The notes under the pieces were generated by a model. The model saw only the letters and a program-made list of their open reading frames with translations. It ran no database searches and was not told where the DNA came from. From Caldilineaceae bacterium (GTDB taxonomy: Bacteria > Chloroflexota > Anaerolineae > Caldilineales > Caldilineaceae), in the NCBI GenBank assembly GCA_019637695.1, contig JAHBVG010000001.1:1-64000 (forward strand): a stretch of DNA of 64,000 nt, in the 5' to 3' direction. Below, piece by piece: positions 60,537-64,000 of the stretch (positions are counted from its first letter, which is position 1; each line of letters begins with the position of its first letter). A program made the position numbers and the translations under genes.

Positions 60537-62522
60537 CTACCTCTCGTCGATGTGGATCTTCTCAGGATCGCTGCCATTGAGGGCGATGATCGTCGGCTCC
60601 ATCGCTCGGAACTGACTCATGTAAAGATTGTAATAGAAGCCGCGTGCTGTCAGTAGTTCCTCATGGGTTCCCCGCTCGATGATCTCGCCTGCGTTCACCA
60701 CCAATAGCTGATCCGCTTTGCGGATGGTGCTGAGCCGGTGGGCGATCACAAAACTGGTGCGCCCTTCCATCAACGTTTCCAACGCCGTTTGGATCTTGCG
60801 CTCGGTGCGTGTATCCACGCTGCTGGTCGCCTCGTCGAGGATCAGCACGTGGGGATCGGCAAGAGCGGCGCGGGCAATCGAGAGCAATTGACGCTGGCCC
60901 TGACTGAGCCCGCTGCCGCGCTCGCCCAGCACCGTCTTGTATCCTTCGGGCAGCCGCTCAATGAACTCGTGGGCCTGCGCCAGTTGCGCAGCGGCCATCA
61001 CCTCTTCATCGCTGGCGCTGGGCCGGCTAAAACGGATATTCTCCATCACCGTTGTGCTGAAGAGGAACGAATCTTGCAGCACAATCCCAATCTGGCTGCG
61101 CAGACTGGTCAACGTGGCGTCGCGCACATCCATGCCGTCGATGCGCACACTGCCGTCTGTCACGTCCCAAAATCTGGGGATCAGATTGATGATCGTCGTC
61201 TTGCCAGCGCCGGTCGGCCCGACGATGGCAACGGTCTGGCCTGGTTTGGCCTCCAAATCGATCCCGCGCAGGACTGGTTCCCCGGTTTTGTACTCGGCCC
61301 ACACATTATCGAAGACCACATGCCCCTTAATCGGCGGCATGGTCTGGGCGTTCACCTTCTCCTGCACTTCGGGGATCTCGTCCATCAGCTCGAAGATGCG
61401 TTCGGCGCCGGCGATGGCGCTTTGGAGATTGGCCCACAGCACGCTGATCTGGGCGATGGGCTGGTTGAAGCGCTGCACATAGCCCAGGAAGGTGATGATC
61501 AAGCCCAGGGTCACCGCCGAACCGGCCAGATTCTGCCCGCGCAGCATGAGAACGCCACCCACCCCCACGACAATCGCAATGGCGACAAATCCCAGCGATT
61601 CTAGCGTTGGGGCGAGCGCAGATGTGTAGGCGACTGCCTTGACATTGGCATCGCGGTTAATGGCATTGCTGGCGCGGAAGCTCTCGATGTTGGCCTCTTC
61701 GCGGCTGAATGCCTGCGACTCGCGCACCCCGGTGATGCTCTCTTCCAACTCGGCGTTGACATCGCCGATGGCCTGACGCGTCTGGCGGAAGGCGCGGCGC
61801 GCCTGCGCGCTGAACCAGATCGTGGCATAGGCCATCACCGGCACGATGCTCAGGCTCAAGAGCGCATAGATCCAGTTGAGCGCCAGCATGTTGTACGCAA
61901 TCCAGACGATGAGCAAGACGCCGCCCAAAACCTGGATCAGCGCAAAGGTCAGCACCTGCTGTAGCGTATCTGTGTCATTGGTAATGCGGCTCATCAGGTT
62001 GCCTGTCTCGTTGCGACTATAAAAGCCAAGCGAGAGCTTCTGCATGTGGTCAAACAGGTTGACGCGCAGGGCGCGCAGCACATGCTGTCCGCTCCAGGTC
62101 ATGCCGAAGAACATCAAGCCGCCGGTGACTGAGCCGAGGATGTAGAGCCCCGTCACAATGAGGACAAGGCGTACCAGCCCGTCGAGTAGATCCTGGCGGG
62201 GGGCATTGGCGGGCAAGTCTGCAAACCAGCATCCGCTCTCTGCCGGGGTGAGTTCACCCTGGGAGAGCGGAATCGCAAAGTCGGCGCTAAGGGCGCCAGC
62301 GGCTTCACTGGCTACAGCGGGCGTCAGGAAGCAGTCCACAGCCTGGCCGATCAACTCAGGACCGATCACCTGGGTGTAGGTATTGATCACCATTAAGACG
62401 CCCACCAGGGAAAGGGTCCACCAATAGGGCTTGAAATATCTACTCAGGCGACGAAGGGTTGCCCCCACACTCACCGCTTTGCGGGCTTCCTGCTGTAACA
62501 GACGATCATGACCACCGAACAT
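60537..62522 (-). CDS. ABC exporter half-transporter, canonical-ATPase subunit
   Basis: A 661-residue type IV exporter subunit: six helices (VGVLMVINTYTQ, SVTGGLMFFG, VLGGVLLIVWIAYNML) then an NBD with Walker A GPTGAGKTTI, Q-loop VLQDSFLF, signature LSQGQRQ (Gly to Gln at the third position), Walker B VLILDEATSSVD with its catalytic Glu, and IAHRLST. A long loop with a hydrophilic insert (PAVASEAAGALSADFA) follows the first helix. It lies just downstream of a second ABC half on the same strand and probably forms a heterodimer with it. The exported compound is unknown. Confidence 0.88.
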   Translation of the reverse strand: MFGGHDRLLQQEARKAVSVGATLRRLSRYFKPYWWTLSLVGVLMVINTYTQVIGPELIGQAVDCFLTPAVASEAAGALSADFAIPLSQGELTPAESGCWFADLPANAPRQDLLDGLVRLVLIVTGLYILGSVTGGLMFFGMTWSGQHVLRALRVNLFDHMQKLSLGFYSRNETGNLMSRITNDTDTLQQVLTFALIQVLGGVLLIVWIAYNMLALNWIYALLSLSIVPVMAYATIWFSAQARRAFRQTRQAIGDVNAELEESITGVRESQAFSREEANIESFRASNAINRDANVKAVAYTSALAPTLESLGFVAIAIVVGVGGVLMLRGQNLAGSAVTLGLIITFLGYVQRFNQPIAQISVLWANLQSAIAGAERIFELMDEIPEVQEKVNAQTMPPIKGHVVFDNVWAEYKTGEPVLRGIDLEAKPGQTVAIVGPTGAGKTTIINLIPRFWDVTDGSVRIDGMDVRDATLTSLRSQIGIVLQDSFLFSTTVMENIRFSRPSASDEEVMAAAQLAQAHEFIERLPEGYKTVLGERGSGLSQGQRQLLSIARAALADPHVLILDEATSSVDTRTERKIQTALETLMEGRTSFVIAHRLSTIRKADQLLVVNAGEIIERGTHEELLTARGFYYNLYMSQFRAMEPTIIALNGSDPEKIHIDER

Positions 62523-62585
62523 AGTATGGTTACTCCTGATGAGTTAGGTGATAAGAAGAAGCGAAAAAGTGAAGAAGCGAAGAGC

Positions 62586-62634
62586 AGAGTTCGCAACTCG
62601 CAATTCGCAACTCGCACTACGCACTACGCACTAC
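62586..62634. repeat. CGCAACT/CGCACTA heptad array at an ABC-transporter stop codon
   Basis: Seven-base units CGCAACT, CGCAATT, CGCAACT, CGCACTA, CGCACTA, CGCACTA run from 62590; the stop and last codons (VVRSA) of the upstream ABC subunit lie inside them. Confidence 0.75.
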
Positions 62635-64000
62635 CTCCACAACTTCTTCCTCAACATCGGCATCCTCTACCAACTGGCTGCGGTAGATCTCGGCGTAGAT
62701 TGGGCTGTTTTCCATGAGATCAGCGTGGGTGCCCTGGGCCGCGATTTCGCCTTTGTCCAGCACAAGGATCTGATCCGCGTTGAGGACGGTGCTAATGCGC
62801 TGAGCAATCACAAAACTGGTGCGTCCTCGCATCAGACGATCCAGCGCCTTTTGGATCAAAGTCTCGGTGCCCACATCCACCGAACTTGTCGAATCATCCA
62901 AAATTAGAATACGCGGATCGGTGAGCAGGGCGCGGGCGATGGCGATGCGCTGCTTTTGCCCGCCGGAAAGCGTCGTGCCCCGTTCCCCTACCGGGGTCTG
63001 GTAACCATCGGGAAAGCTGAGAATGAAATCATGGGCGGCGGCGGCCTGGGCAGCGGCGATCACCTCTTCGTCGCTGGCGTCGGGCCGGCCAAAGGCGATG
63101 TTATCGCGGATAGTTCCAGTGAAGAGGTTCGTTTCTTGCAGCACGATGCCAATCTGGCGGCGCAGGCTTTCCAGCGTCACCTCGCGCACATCGTGACCGT
63201 CCACAACCACGCGGCCCTCGGATACATCGTAGAAGCGCGGGATCAGATTGATGATCGTCGTCTTGCCGCTGCCGGTGGAGCCTAACAACGCCACGGTTTC
63301 ACCCGGTTTGGCCTCCAACGAGACATGGTTCAGCACCGGTTCCGTGCTGTTAAAATAGCGGAAAGTCACATCCTCAAAGCGGACAGACCCCTCGACATCG
63401 GGCAAAGAAACGGCGTTTGGTTTGTCCGTCACATCGTTTTTGGCGTCGATGATCTCAAAGATGCGGCTGGCGCTGGCCGACGCCTGGCTCATCTGGCTGA
63501 TGATGAAACCAAGTTGCCCAATGGGAAAGAAGACATAGATGAGGTAGAGGCTGAATTTCTGCCACTCGCCGATGGTCAACGTGCCGCCGATGATCTGTAC
63601 ACCGCCAAAGTAGAGTACCGCCGCCTGCCCCAGGTTTGCGATCAAAAAGACGACTGGGAAAAGGAAACTGAAGATTTTAGAGACACGGATCTGCTCTTGC
63701 ATGAAGTCCTCGGCAGATTTGTCAAAGCGTTTGAATTCCTCTTCCTCGCGACGGAAGGCTTTGACCACCTTGACGCCCGCCAAATTTTCTTGAAGGATGT
63801 CGTTGAGCGCCGAGAGTTTGCGCTGGACGGCGACGAAGAGCGGCTGGGCCACGCTGCCGAAGATCATAAACATGACAAGCGCGATGGGCAGCACCGGTAA
63901 AATTGCCAGCGTCAAAGACCAATTGGTCCAGAGCAGGATCGCCAGAGAGCCAACCAACAGCACCAGCGCCTGCACCGTCATCAACAACCCCTGGCCGATG
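62617..64000 (-). CDS. ABC exporter half-transporter, degenerate-site subunit (partial)
   Basis: The gene continues past the window's end; the first residues seen correspond to the middle of the membrane domain (QGLMLMTVQALVLLVGSLAI). The NBD has Walker A GSTGSGKTTI, Q-loop VLQETNLF, a full LSGGQKQ signature and a Walker B ILILDDSTSSVD in which the catalytic Glu is Asp, followed by IAQRIST (Gln in place of His in the H-loop). Together with the neighbouring LSQGQ-bearing subunit this marks a heterodimeric exporter with one degenerate site. Confidence 0.88.
   Translation of the reverse strand, partial: IGQGLLMTVQALVLLVGSLAILLWTNWSLTLAILPVLPIALVMFMIFGSVAQPLFVAVQRKLSALNDILQENLAGVKVVKAFRREEEEFKRFDKSAEDFMQEQIRVSKIFSFLFPVVFLIANLGQAAVLYFGGVQIIGGTLTIGEWQKFSLYLIYVFFPIGQLGFIISQMSQASASASRIFEIIDAKNDVTDKPNAVSLPDVEGSVRFEDVTFRYFNSTEPVLNHVSLEAKPGETVALLGSTGSGKTTIINLIPRFYDVSEGRVVVDGHDVREVTLESLRRQIGIVLQETNLFTGTIRDNIAFGRPDASDEEVIAAAQAAAAHDFILSFPDGYQTPVGERGTTLSGGQKQRIAIARALLTDPRILILDDSTSSVDVGTETLIQKALDRLMRGRTSFVIAQRISTVLNADQILVLDKGEIAAQGTHADLMENSPIYAEIYRSQLVEDADVEEEVVEVVRSA

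Overview
The window looks like chromosomal DNA of a Chloroflexota-type bacterium (Anaerolineae/Caldilineae-like). This is an inference from gene content and style: mevalonate-type diphosphomevalonate decarboxylase, long secreted proteins with Pro/Thr-rich linkers, a TerY-P phosphorylation cassette, moderately GC-rich coding sequence and heptanucleotide repeats in many gene gaps. No rRNA operon or identifying marker gene is present, so the assignment is not firm. There is one tRNA gene (tRNA-Cys) and no CRISPR array.

Layout. 0.2-6.9 kb: class A penicillin-binding protein, tRNA-Cys with its terminator, a zinc-ribbon/cold-shock protein, an SRPBCC protein, an alpha/alpha-toroid protein and an S51-like peptidase. 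7-12.2 kb: panB-panC for pantothenate, then a P1-family peptidase and a secreted glycosidase, with GTGA-type overlaps. 12.2-17.3 kb (minus): an enolase-superfamily dehydratase and two sulfatases, interrupted by an AT-richer type II restriction-modification pair that has cut off one sulfatase. 17.4-20 kb: NrnA-like DHH phosphoesterase, a small unknown protein and mvaD. 20.1-24.7 kb: a TerY-P cassette (vWA, PP2C, Nudix, kinase, SH3b membrane protein). 24.7-28.6 kb: hflX, a 2-hydroxyacid dehydrogenase and citrate synthase. 28.7-36.5 kb (mostly minus): AhpD-like protein, decayed MOSC gene, GNAT-like protein, a ruined DUF433/DUF5615 toxin-antitoxin pair, alpha-L-fucosidase, NYN nuclease, glycosyltransferase and a KBL/KAPA-type synthase.

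36.6-43.8 kb (minus) is the most interesting block. It is a compact operon with a coiled-coil protein, an Rpn-like protein, two DUF2791/BrxD-like P-loop ATPases, a 101-aa protein and an Lhr/BrxHI-like helicase, with two eroded nucleotidyltransferase fragments around the second half. It resembles the BrxD-BrxHI tail of type 2 BREX, but PglX, PglZ, PglW and PglY are absent from the visible neighbourhood, so it may be a stand-alone defence-type or DNA-processing system. 44-48.6 kb: a copper/cytochrome module (a CopC-CopD-cytochrome c fusion, a second CopC, and a secreted protein with an internal duplication). 48.8-59.5 kb: gyrA/parC-type gene, a GAF histidine kinase, uvrB, and a GH3 enzyme with a membrane tail. 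59.7-60.5 kb: a Phd/VapC pair with a near-consensus promoter. 60.5-64 kb: a heterodimeric ABC exporter whose upstream subunit runs off the window.

Across the window, arrays of 7-bp units (the CCCCAGT/CCCCAAT family, the GCAACTC family and others) begin at or run across the stop codons of at least ten unrelated genes. In several cases they encode the last residues of the protein. This resembles cyanobacterial STRR heptamers and is the strongest genome-scale pattern here.
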